Shown: positions 1 to 7,124 of the stretch, in pieces
Numbering within the stretch: position 1 is the stretch's first letter
Layout: every line of letters begins with the position of its first letter
Assembly: GCA_030425545.1 (NCBI GenBank)
Contig: JAUIAC010000022.1
Location: 1-39,647, forward strand
Reading direction: 5' to 3'
Length of the DNA stretch: 39,647 bases
Origin: a bacterium
Lineage (GTDB): Bacteria > Myxococcota_A > UBA9042
Notes under the pieces: model-generated
The model's database searches: none
What the model was told of the DNA's origin: nothing
The model's input: the letters and a program-made list of their open reading frames with translations, nothing else
Made by a program: the position numbers and the translations under genes

Positions 1-564
1 GTGGATGACGCCGTTGCTCGCCGGCACGTCCACGGCCGTGACCGTCGCGCCGTTGACCGTGACCTTGCCGTCCGCGACCACCACGTCGACCTCGATGTCG
101 GCCAGCGTCTTCACCTTGCCGGTCTTGACGTCCTTGCTCTCCACCTTGCCGGCGATGACGTGGAGCGTGAGGATCGCCGTCAGCTGGGCTTTGTTCTCGG
201 GCTTGAGCAGGTCGTCGACGGTGCCCGCCGGGAGCTTGGCGAACGCGGCGTCGGTCGGCGCGAACACGGTGAACGGCCCGCCGCCAGCGAGCGTCGTGTC
301 GAGCCCGGCGGCCTTCGCGGCGGCGAGCAGGGTCTTGAAGTTGCCCGCGGCGGAGGCCACCTCGGCGAGGTTGCCGAGAGCCTCCCCAGCGTCCGTGCTG
401 GCGCCACTGTCAGCGCGACCGCCGCCGTCGGACGCTCCCGCGCCGTCGGCGGTCGACGCGCCCGCGTCGGCAGGGGTCGCGGGGGTGTCACCGTCGTCGG
501 TGCCACAGCCGGCGAAGGTCAAGGCCAGGCACAGGGCCAGAGCAGGGGTGCGGATCAATCGCAT
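1..564 (-). CDS. Fasciclin (FAS1) domain lipoprotein, C-terminus cut by window edge
   Basis: Start ATG at 564 has GGAGGA upstream on the minus strand; 188 codons are visible without a stop. Residues 1-20 are a signal peptide ending in a lipobox (TFAGC, Cys20), so a lipoprotein is expected. Residues about 22-60 are an Asp/Ala/Gly/Thr-rich linker. From about residue 62 a FAS1 domain follows: AGNFKTLLAA, the H1 motif FTVFAPTDAAF, the central DVKTGKVKTLADIEV segment and the start of the H2 motif (ASNGVIH), where the window ends. In FAS1 proteins the H2 motif is followed by only about 10-20 residues of the domain, so little is probably missing. FAS1 domains mediate cell-surface adhesion; the specific partner cannot be told from sequence. 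Confidence 0.9.
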   Translation of the reverse strand, partial: MRLIRTPALALCLALTFAGCGTDDGDTPATPADAGASTADGAGASDGGGRADSGASTDAGEALGNLAEVASAAGNFKTLLAAAKAAGLDTTLAGGGPFTVFAPTDAAFAKLPAGTVDDLLKPENKAQLTAILTLHVIAGKVESKDVKTGKVKTLADIEVDVVVADGKVTVNGATVTAVDVPASNGVIH

Positions 565-777
565 GGGGTTCCTCCATCGCCCCTGGTAAAGCCGGAGCGC
601 CCCCAACAGATGCCGGCCAGCCCATGCGGCCACGGCGGCGCGACGGGACACAGTGTTGCGTTGGGGGTGCGAATCTCCCGCGGCGCGCAAGCATCAACGC
701 GCGCGCGCGGGAGACCGCCGATGGATCCATGAGCGACGGGCGACGGGTCGTCGCGCGCGCTGTGCGCCGCGGCGCCC

Positions 778-1095
778 CTACTTCTTCTTCAAGCAGGTCT
801 TCATGAAGGCCTTGCGATCGGCGCCCTTGAGCCCCTTGGCCTTGGCCTGAGCGTTGCAGTCCTTCATCCGCTGCTGGCCGGCGTTGAGCTTCTTGGTCTT
901 GCCCGGCGCCTTCAAGCACCGGCTCATGAAGGCCTTGCGGTCGGCACCTTTGAGCGCCTTGGCCTTGGCCTGGGCGTTGCAGTCCTTCATCCGCTTGTGG
1001 GCGGCGTTCGGCTTCTTCTTCGTCGCCGCGGTGGCGTCGAGGGTCGGCGTGGCGAGCAAGGCGGTGAGGGCGAGGGCCGTGAGCAGGTGACGCAT
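778..1095 (-). CDS. PsiF-repeat secreted protein with two repeats
   Basis: A 105-residue protein starting at ATG 1095 behind a GGAGG site, ending at TAG 778. Residues 1-23 are a signal peptide (hydrophobic LLTALALTALLA, cleavage near ATA). Two PsiF-type repeats follow, each with the pattern RMKDCNAQAKAKxLKGADRKAFMxxCLK, containing two cysteines each. The family is named after E. coli phosphate-starvation-induced psiF; its molecular function is not known to me. The protein is strongly basic and probably periplasmic. A longer in-frame reading to 1350 exists but lacks a signal peptide at its start and is not favoured. No pho box was identified. Confidence 0.88.
   Translation of the reverse strand: MRHLLTALALTALLATPTLDATAATKKKPNAAHKRMKDCNAQAKAKALKGADRKAFMSRCLKAPGKTKKLNAGQQRMKDCNAQAKAKGLKGADRKAFMKTCLKKK
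802..994 (-). repeat. Internal direct repeat within the PsiF-type gene
   Basis: Positions 802-871 and 925-994 are near-identical direct repeats offset by 123 bp (41 codons), differing at only a handful of bases. They encode the two PsiF units. The high DNA identity suggests a recent or homogenised duplication. Confidence 0.8.
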
Positions 1096-1430
1096 GGGAA
1101 CCTCCAGGATCGGCTGGTCTCGTTTGGCGCCGATCAGAGCCCTTCGAGTGTCCCCCATCGCGGCCGCAAGGGCACCTGCTTCGTGACCGCCCCTTGGCGA
1201 CACGGAGGAGTCGAGACCTCGCTGGGAGACCCTGGCGCGAGCCGACCGCGTCGCTGGTGGGCCCTCGCGCCGTCGTGCGTCCACGTTCCGGGAGGACGCG
1301 GGCCACGCCTGGGCGTGGGTGGCGGCGCCTGCCGACCCCACAAGAGACAAGATTCAAAGTAGATTGTGGCGACACGCCGGCTCGCCGCGGCCCGCCTGGC
1401 GTCCGTGCACCCTGGCCGAGGAGGTCGCCC
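1096..1430. other. Divergent intergenic region between psiF-like and ychJ-like genes
   Basis: This 335 bp stretch separates two divergently transcribed genes. It is GC-rich except for an AT-richer patch around 1341-1366 (containing GATTCAAAGTAGATTG), the most likely place for a plus-strand promoter; TAGATT at 1360-1365 could be a -10 box but no convincing -35 was found. Reading frames through it on both strands look like high-GC shadows. Confidence 0.4.
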
Positions 1431-1832
1431 TTGCCTGCTGCCCAACCCCACCCCTGCCCTTGCGGCGCCGGCGCGCCGCTGGACGGCTGCTGCGGGCCCT
1501 TCCTGAGCGGGCGGGATCTGCCGCCCACCGCCGAGGCGCTCATGCGCTCGCGCTACACGGCCTACGCCCTCGCTGAGGTCGACTACCTGCTGCGCACCCA
1601 CGCCGCCCGGACACGCCCGGCCAGGCAGGACATCGCGGACTGGGCCGCGGCGGCGCGCTTCACCGGCCTGCAGGTGCTGCAGACCCACGCGGGGGGCACG
1701 GGCGACGCCACGGGCACGGTGACCTTCGTGGCGCGCTTCGTGGCGGACGGCCAGGTGTCGGCGATGGCTGAGCGCTCCCGATTCGAGCGCGATGACGGGC
1801 GGTGGGTCTACGTCGACGGCGAGCAGCCGTGA
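1431..1832 (+). CDS. ychJ: YchJ-family (UPF0225) protein with SEC-C-like metal-binding motif
   Basis: A TTG start at 1431 is chosen because GAGGAGG lies at about 1419-1425 and because it puts the conserved N-terminal cysteine motif at the very start, as in the family; no in-frame ATG lies upstream of the motif. The 133-residue product begins with CPCG (Cys9, Cys11) and CC (Cys20, Cys21), the YchJ/SEC-C-type zinc-binding motif, followed by the family hallmark ALMRSRYTAYA and VDYLLRTH. The remainder (FTGLQVLQ...GTVTFVARF...SRFERDDGRWVYVDG) has the NTF2-like fold pattern typical of YchJ. The biological role of YchJ proteins is unknown; the motif suggests a small cytosolic zinc protein. It stands alone, convergent with alkB downstream. 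Confidence 0.88.
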   Translation: MPAAQPHPCPCGAGAPLDGCCGPFLSGRDLPPTAEALMRSRYTAYALAEVDYLLRTHAARTRPARQDIADWAAAARFTGLQVLQTHAGGTGDATGTVTFVARFVADGQVSAMAERSRFERDDGRWVYVDGEQP

Positions 1833-1872
1833 GCGGGTCGGCCGCGCGCTGACCCGCGTCTCCCGCGACCGC

Positions 1873-2505
1873 TCACCGCGCGCGCCGAAAGGTCAGGTTG
1901 ATCCGGCGCGCCCCCACGAGACCGTGGCGCGCTGCCGGCACTGGCGCGACGCCGTGGCGGCACCGCCTGGCCGCGCCGCCGAAGACCACCACGTCGCCGT
2001 GCTGGAGCAGCAGCCGCAACAAGGGGCGGCCTTGGCCCTGGGCGACGAGGAAGGTCGCCGGGATGCCCAGCGACACCGACACGATGGGCCAGCGAAAGTC
2101 AGCCTCGTCCTTGTCGGTGTGCAGGCCCATGCGGTCGCCCGGCTGGTAGACGTTGAGCAGGCACGTATCCGGCTCAAATCCCGGAAAACCAGCCTCGTCG
2201 GCCGCCTGTGCCGCCAGCCGCCGCAGCGCCGCGGGCAGGGCCGGCCAGGGCCCCGGGCGCTCCGGATCCTGGGCCACGTAGCGATAGCCGGCGGCGCTGG
2301 CGACCCAGCCCACCGCGCCACAGGCGGTCAACCGTACGCTCATGGTGCCGTGGGGCGTGTGCATCACCCGCGGTGGCGCCGCGGCGACGACCGCCTGTAC
2401 GGCCTCCCACACCGCGGCGGCGCGCCCCGGGTCGCTGGCGTAGGCCGGCAGCAAGACCATGCCCTCGGGCAGCGGCTGCGCGTCGGCGAAGAGGTCCACG
2501 CTCAC
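1873..2505 (-). CDS. alkB: AlkB-like Fe(II)/2-oxoglutarate dioxygenase (DNA alkylation repair)
   Basis: The 210-residue product starts at GTG 2505, which overlaps the stop of the upstream hydrolase gene (GTGA); the alternative GTG at 2499 is two codons in. The N-terminus VDLFADAQPLPEG resembles that of E. coli AlkB, supporting the start. All catalytic elements are present: NVYQPGDRMGLHTDKDE with iron ligands His129 and Asp131, PIVSVSLGIPATF, HGDVVVFGG, the third ligand His184 in CRHGV, and the 2-oxoglutarate-binding arginines near 200 and 207 in RRINLTFRR. AlkB oxidatively removes methyl groups from 1-methyladenine and 3-methylcytosine. It is the last gene of the lysS-bamA run; no ada box was seen, so regulation by alkylation stress is not evident. 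Confidence 0.95.
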   Translation of the reverse strand: MSVDLFADAQPLPEGMVLLPAYASDPGRAAAVWEAVQAVVAAAPPRVMHTPHGTMSVRLTACGAVGWVASAAGYRYVAQDPERPGPWPALPAALRRLAAQAADEAGFPGFEPDTCLLNVYQPGDRMGLHTDKDEADFRWPIVSVSLGIPATFLVAQGQGRPLLRLLLQHGDVVVFGGAARRCRHGVAPVPAARHGLVGARRINLTFRRAR

Positions 2506-3485
2506 GTCTGCGGCGGACGCTCGCCCCGAGGGGCGGCCCGCACGGCCCACTCCCGCAGCGACCAGTCGACGGCGCGCCAGACGTGGGCCTGAGCGGCGTC
2601 GCGCTCCTGGTAGAGCTCGTGTTTGGCGCCGGGCACCGGCACATAGCGCGCCGTGGGCATGCGGGCGGCGAAGGCGCGCACGCTGGGCTCGGGCACCAGC
2701 GCGTCGTCGACCGCCCCCAGGAGGAGGGCGGGCACACGCAACCTCGGCGCCGCGCGCCGCAGCAGCGCCATGGACCGCAGCGCGGCCTGCAGCCACTGCA
2801 AGGTGGCAGGCCCGGTGGCGAGGTCCGGGTTGGCGCGGAGCAGCGCCTGGTAGCGCTCGAAGCGCGCCTGGTCGTAGGTCAGATCGTTGCCCTCGAAGGG
2901 GCTGTGGCCGGGCCCCAAGCGCACGGTCGGGCTGTCGCCGCTGCCTGGCAGAAGCCGGTGGCCCAAGCCGGCGCCGACCAGGGCCGCTGTGGCCACGGTG
3001 ATCTGCCAGCGCGGCGCGGGCAGGTTGAGCGCGACCATGGGCGCGGTGGCGATCACGCCGCGCAGGCCTTCGCCGCCGACGCTGAGGGCGTAGCGCAGCG
3101 CCAGGTGGCCGCCCATGGAGTGCCCCACGACCAGCGGCCGGCGCAGCGCGAGCTCGGCGACCACGCACCCGAGGTCCGCCACGTAGCGGTCGAAGTCGCG
3201 GATCCACCCCGGCACGAGCCGCGTCGCGCCGTCGGTGGTGCGCAGCGGCGGCGCCTCGCGGGCCGACGCGCCCTGCCCCCGCCAGTCCGGCGCCCACACG
3301 GCGCAGCCGCGGGAGCGCAGCCGGTCCGCCACCTCGTCGTACTTCGCCGCGGGCTCGGCCCGCCCGGGCAACAACAGGGTCGGCACGCCGCCCACGCGCG
3401 GCCAGTGCCGCACGTGGAGCCGCGCGCCGTCGTCGGCAACGACCCACAGGTCGCGGGGCGGCGGCGACGCCAGGCCGACGCTCAT
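2502..3485 (-). CDS. PldB-like alpha/beta hydrolase (lysophospholipase / monoacylglycerol lipase type)
   Basis: ATG at 3485 overlaps the upstream stop (ATGA). The 327-residue product has no signal peptide. It carries the serine-hydrolase pattern: LLLPGRAEPAAKYDEVADRL and DWRGQGAS (oxyanion/cap-entry region typical of PldB lipases), nucleophile Ser123 in GHSMGGH, an Asp in GAVDDALVP near residue 259 and the catalytic His in GAKHELYQE near 290. Family members hydrolyse lysophospholipids or monoacylglycerols. The 3' end overlaps alkB by 4 bases. Its position behind bamA and lolD fits membrane-lipid turnover, but that is inference; the exact substrate is not determined. Confidence 0.88.
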   Translation of the reverse strand: MSVGLASPPPRDLWVVADDGARLHVRHWPRVGGVPTLLLPGRAEPAAKYDEVADRLRSRGCAVWAPDWRGQGASAREAPPLRTTDGATRLVPGWIRDFDRYVADLGCVVAELALRRPLVVGHSMGGHLALRYALSVGGEGLRGVIATAPMVALNLPAPRWQITVATAALVGAGLGHRLLPGSGDSPTVRLGPGHSPFEGNDLTYDQARFERYQALLRANPDLATGPATLQWLQAALRSMALLRRAAPRLRVPALLLGAVDDALVPEPSVRAFAARMPTARYVPVPGAKHELYQERDAAQAHVWRAVDWSLREWAVRAAPRGERPPQT

Positions 3486-3982
3486 CGGCCCCGCCCCAGA
3501 CAGGTCGAGACCGCTGCGGTGACGTCGTCGCAGGACTGCCAGACACAGCACGCCTGGACCGTGCCGCGGGGGTCCACCAGCGCAGCCACCTGCGGCCGCG
3601 AGGCAGCGGCGGACTCATCGCGCGAGTCCGCCGCGCCGCCACCCTGCCCGTCTGGAGCGGCCGCGCTGGCCGGGGCCGGAGCGAAGGCGCCGAGGGCGTC
3701 CGCGCCCAGCCCGGCCGCGTCGGCGTAGACGGTCAGCGGCTCCGCCGCCGGGCCAGACGTGTCCCCACCGAGCTGCAGCAAGCAGACGGTGACCCGGCCG
3801 CTCAGCGCGCGGGCGATGGCCGCTGGCACCCCAGGATCTCGGGCCGAGAGCAGCAACAACCAGCGCCCCGCGAAGGCGTCGACGACCAGCGGCGGCGTCA
3901 CCCGCAGCGGCGGCAGCGGGTCGCCTGGCAGCAGCAGCAGCGCAGCGGTCGAGCCAGGGTCCCTGGCGGGCGTCGACGACAT
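3482..3982 (-). CDS. Redoxin/peroxiredoxin-like protein without the usual active-site cysteine
   Basis: ATG at 3982 lies 5 bp after the bamA stop; 166 residues, ending in the ATGA overlap with the lipase. The pattern LLLPGDPLPPLRV, FAGRWLLLLSARD, LTVYADAAG and PQVAALVDPRGTVQACC follows the thioredoxin-fold redoxin layout (strand-helix-strand with a bound-substrate loop). Where AhpC/TSA enzymes have a peroxidatic Cys, this protein has ARDPGVP. Cysteines occur instead at VTVCLL and in a C-terminal cluster ACCVWQSC...STC. An insert of about 40 Ala/Gly/Pro/Ser/Asp-rich residues sits before the last strand. Similar degenerate redoxin domains are found next to 2-oxoglutarate oxygenases; here alkB is two genes away. 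Family assignment is from fold pattern only. Confidence 0.55.
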   Translation of the reverse strand: MSSTPARDPGSTAALLLLPGDPLPPLRVTPPLVVDAFAGRWLLLLSARDPGVPAAIARALSGRVTVCLLQLGGDTSGPAAEPLTVYADAAGLGADALGAFAPAPASAAAPDGQGGGAADSRDESAAASRPQVAALVDPRGTVQACCVWQSCDDVTAAVSTCLGRGR

Positions 3983-3987
3983 GGCGG

Positions 3988-6414
3988 CTAGAACGAGTTG
4001 CCGATGGTGAAGGCGAAGACCAGCGTGTCTTCCCCCGGCTGCGGGTCGATGGGCAGGCCCCACTCGAAGCGGAGCGGCCCCACCGGCGAGAACCAGCGCA
4101 CGCCCCAGCCGAAGCTCATGCGCATGTTGTTCAGCGCCACCGCCTCGCCCTCACCGAACGCGTTGCCGATGTCGAAGAAGAGCAGGCCGCGCAGGTTGAT
4201 GGGCGCCTTGACGATGGGCACCTCGATCTCGTTGTTGAGGTAGAGCTGCTTGGTGCCGCCGATGTTGAAGGGCGAGAGCGACGAGCCCGGGTCGCTGCTC
4301 GTCGGCACGCCGATGGCGGGGCCCAGGGTGTTCCGCTGGAAGCCGCGCACGTTGAAGATGCCGCCGATGAAGAAGCGCTCGAAGAGCGGCACCGCCTGGC
4401 CGGTGGGCGCCGTGATCTGGCCCCACACGAGGTTGAACTTCAGCACGCCGTCGAGCGGCAGCGGGAAGTAGCGGCGCAGCCGGCCGATGTAGCGGTTGAA
4501 CACGTTCTGGCTGAGCAGGTAGGGCGTGGCGAACTCGGCGCTGGCCTGCGCGTACCAGCCCGCGGTTGGCATCATGCGGTCGTTGCGGCTGTCCCAGGTC
4601 AGGGTCGTGCGCACCGACGAGGTCAGGCCGCTGTTGAAGAGCGAGGCGATGGGCACGTCGGCGCGCCCGGAGAGGCCGCCGATCTCGGTGGAGACGCGCT
4701 CGAGGTTGTAGGTCAGGTCCAGGTGCAGCTCGCGCATGAAGCGGTAGCCCCAGCTCAGCGAGCCGCCCAGGCTGTTGCGCGAGAAGTCGGTGTAGAGCTG
4801 CTGGAAGTTGTAGAGCTCCAGCGCGAACGTGACGTTGGTGTCGAGGAAGTAGGGCTCGAAGAAGCTGCCCTGGAACATGGTGCGGATGCTGGAGAAGCTG
4901 GCGTTGACGCTCAGCCGTTGGCCGCGGCCGAGGAAGTTGTCCTTCGAGATCTGCGCCGTGGTGATGAAGTTGTCGACCGACGAGAAGCCCGCGCCGACCT
5001 GGAAGGTGCCGGTGGTGCGCTCCTTGACGCTGACCACCACGTCCACCACCTGCGGGTTGCGCGTCGGCCGGGTCTTGATGTCGACCGACTCGAAGAAGCC
5101 GAGCCGCTGCACCCGCATCTTCGAGATCTTCAGCTTGCGCTCGCTGTACAGCTCCCCCTCGGAGAACTGCAGCTCACGGCGAATCACCTTGTCGCGCGTG
5201 GTCTGGGCCCCGACCATCTTGATCGCGCCGAAGTAGACCTTGTCGCCCTTCTGCACGTGGTAGACCCAGTCGACCACCTTGGCCTTCACGTTCGGCACGC
5301 TCTCGTTGCTGACCGTGGCGAAGGCGTAGCCAAAGGTCTTCTGCGCGCCGGAGAGCATCTGCCCGTCGGCCTGGACGTGGGCGTAGTTGAAGACGTCGCC
5401 CTTCTTCAGCTTGAGCCGCTTCTGCAGCTTCTTCACGTCGACCTGCGAGTCGCCCTTGACCCGCACCTTGCCGACCTTGAAGCGGGGCCCCTCGGTGACG
5501 CGGATGGACACCCGCACGTAGCGCATGTCGGGCGAGAGGCTCACCTCCGGCTCCTCGACCTTGGCCTGGATGTAGCCCTTGGTCAGGTAGAGGTACTGGA
5601 TGATCTGCAGGTCGTAGTCGAGGTTCTCGCGCTTGAATGCGCCGTCCTTGCCCAGAAAGCTCAGCACCGAGCCCTCACGGGTCTTGAGCACCTGCTTGAT
5701 GTCGGCGTCTGGCACCCCGACGTTGCCCAGGATCTGGACCGAGCGGACCTTGATCTCCGCCCGCTCCTGGACCACGAAGCGCACCTTGACCTGGTTGCCC
5801 TTGAGCCGCTCCACCTCGGGTGCGACCGAGGCGAGAAAGTAGCCCTCCTCGACGTAGAGCTCCTTGATCTTGTTGGCGTTGTCCTGCGCTTCGGCCGGCG
5901 CGTAGAGGTCGTTGGTCTTGAGGTTGACGACCTTCATGATCGACTCGCGCCCGAGGGCGTCGTTGCCCTTGAGCTCGATGGCGGCGATGGAGGGCCGCTC
6001 GAGCAGCTGGTAGCGGAGCACCATGCTGCCGTCGGCCTGCAGCTTGTAGCCGACGCGCACGTCGTCGAAGAGGCCCATGGCGAAGAGGCGCTTGACGTCC
6101 GCCGAGACCAGCGCCGGGTCGAGCGGCTTGCCCGCCTTGACGCGCAGCTTGGCGCGCACCGCGGTGCCGTCGACGCGCTCGATGCCGCCGAGCTCGATCT
6201 TCTTCACCGTGGGCATGGCGCGCCGGGTGACCTGACCCGAGCGCCCGCGGAGGCTCAGCCCCTGGGCGTGGGCGGGGGTCGACAGCCCCGGGACCACCAG
6301 CGACGCGGCGCACAGGAGACCCAGGGCGAACACCCCGAGGATCCGGGCGTTCAGCGGGCACAGGCGGGGGCGACGGGGGGAGGGTCGCGTCGGGTTCATG
6401 GCGTCCGGGGTCAC
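3988..6414 (-). CDS. bamA: BamA outer-membrane protein assembly factor
   Basis: GTG at 6414 overlaps the lolD stop (GTGA) and has GGAGG just upstream; ATG at 6399 is the alternative. The 808-residue product has a signal peptide (hydrophobic ILGVFALGLLCAASLVV, cleavage near AHA about residue 50), a set of POTRA domains over about residues 68-450 (first one VKKIELGGIERVDGTAVRAKL...LFAMGLFDDVRV) and a C-terminal 16-strand barrel from about 470. The conserved L6 loop motif VRGF is near residue 690 in IFNVRGFQRNTLGP, and the protein ends in Phe (FAFTIGNSF), the canonical C-terminal beta-signal. BamA inserts beta-barrel proteins into the outer membrane. In many relatives skp and lpx genes follow bamA; here they do not. 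Confidence 0.97.
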   Translation of the reverse strand: MTPDAMNPTRPSPRRPRLCPLNARILGVFALGLLCAASLVVPGLSTPAHAQGLSLRGRSGQVTRRAMPTVKKIELGGIERVDGTAVRAKLRVKAGKPLDPALVSADVKRLFAMGLFDDVRVGYKLQADGSMVLRYQLLERPSIAAIELKGNDALGRESIMKVVNLKTNDLYAPAEAQDNANKIKELYVEEGYFLASVAPEVERLKGNQVKVRFVVQERAEIKVRSVQILGNVGVPDADIKQVLKTREGSVLSFLGKDGAFKRENLDYDLQIIQYLYLTKGYIQAKVEEPEVSLSPDMRYVRVSIRVTEGPRFKVGKVRVKGDSQVDVKKLQKRLKLKKGDVFNYAHVQADGQMLSGAQKTFGYAFATVSNESVPNVKAKVVDWVYHVQKGDKVYFGAIKMVGAQTTRDKVIRRELQFSEGELYSERKLKISKMRVQRLGFFESVDIKTRPTRNPQVVDVVVSVKERTTGTFQVGAGFSSVDNFITTAQISKDNFLGRGQRLSVNASFSSIRTMFQGSFFEPYFLDTNVTFALELYNFQQLYTDFSRNSLGGSLSWGYRFMRELHLDLTYNLERVSTEIGGLSGRADVPIASLFNSGLTSSVRTTLTWDSRNDRMMPTAGWYAQASAEFATPYLLSQNVFNRYIGRLRRYFPLPLDGVLKFNLVWGQITAPTGQAVPLFERFFIGGIFNVRGFQRNTLGPAIGVPTSSDPGSSLSPFNIGGTKQLYLNNEIEVPIVKAPINLRGLLFFDIGNAFGEGEAVALNNMRMSFGWGVRWFSPVGPLRFEWGLPIDPQPGEDTLVFAFTIGNSF

Positions 6415-7124
6415 GCGGCCTCCGCGGTGGTGACCATGCCTTCACGCATCTGCAGGACGCGGTCCATGCGGTCGGCGAGCTCGCGGTTGTGGCTCACGAC
6501 CACGAAGCTGGTGCCGGTCTCGCGGTTGAGCGCCTCGAGCAGCTCGTGCATCTCCTCCGCGGTGGCGCCGTCGAGGTTGCCCGTGGGCTCGTCGGCGAAG
6601 ACGATCTCGGGCTGCATCACCAACGCGCGCGCCAGGGCCACACGCTGCTGCTCGCCCCCCGAGAGCTCGCCGGGGTGGTGCGCGAGCCGGTGGCTCAGGC
6701 CGACGCGATCCAGCAGCCCCTTGGCGTGGTCGACCACCTCGGAGCGGCGCTTGCGGGCGATGAGCGCGGGCATCAGCACGTTCTCCAGGGCCGTGAGTTC
6801 GGGGAGCAGGTGGTGGAACTGAAAGACAAAGCCGATGGTCCGATTGCGGAACGCGGCGAGCTCGTCCGGGTTCAGGTCCGACAGGGGCCGGCCATGGTAC
6901 GCGATGCGACCCGACGATGGCACGTCGAGGGCGCCGAGCAGGTGCAGCAGGGTGGACTTGCCAGACCCCGACCGGCCGACCACGGCGACCATGTCCCCGC
7001 GCCGGACCTGCAGGCTGACGCCGCGCAGGACCTCGATACGGCGGTCGCCGATCTCGAACCACTTGCGGACGTCTTGGGCGTCGAGCAGCACGTCTGGCTG
7101 GGCGCTCGGCTGCTGCTCACTCAT
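6411..7124 (-). CDS. lolD: LolD lipoprotein-release ABC transporter ATP-binding protein
   Basis: ATG at 7124 overlaps the permease stop by 8 bases; a GGAAGG-type site precedes it. 237 residues. Walker A GRSGSGKST at about 50-58, Q-loop FVFQFHHLLPELTALENV, signature LSGGEQQRVALARAL, Walker B IVFADEPTGNLD and the switch His in VVVSHN are all intact. The MacB/LolD subfamily pattern (EVLRGVSLQVRRGDMVAVVG, PTGNLD) and the neighbouring LolC/E-like permease make LolD the best name. It powers transfer of outer-membrane lipoproteins from the inner membrane to the periplasmic carrier. A LolA gene is not in the window. Confidence 0.93.
   Translation of the reverse strand: MSEQQPSAQPDVLLDAQDVRKWFEIGDRRIEVLRGVSLQVRRGDMVAVVGRSGSGKSTLLHLLGALDVPSSGRIAYHGRPLSDLNPDELAAFRNRTIGFVFQFHHLLPELTALENVLMPALIARKRRSEVVDHAKGLLDRVGLSHRLAHHPGELSGGEQQRVALARALVMQPEIVFADEPTGNLDGATAEEMHELLEALNRETGTSFVVVSHNRELADRMDRVLQMREGMVTTAEAA

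Noticed and set aside
1..732. Long plus-strand frame opposite the fasciclin gene
   Set aside because: It is antisense to a gene with a signal peptide, RBS and FAS1 motifs; its Arg/Gly/Val-rich composition is typical of high-GC shadows.
4723..6822. 699-codon plus-strand frame opposite bamA and lolD
   Set aside because: The minus strand carries complete BamA and LolD motifs; the plus frame is Leu/Asp/His-rich shadow with no recognisable domain.
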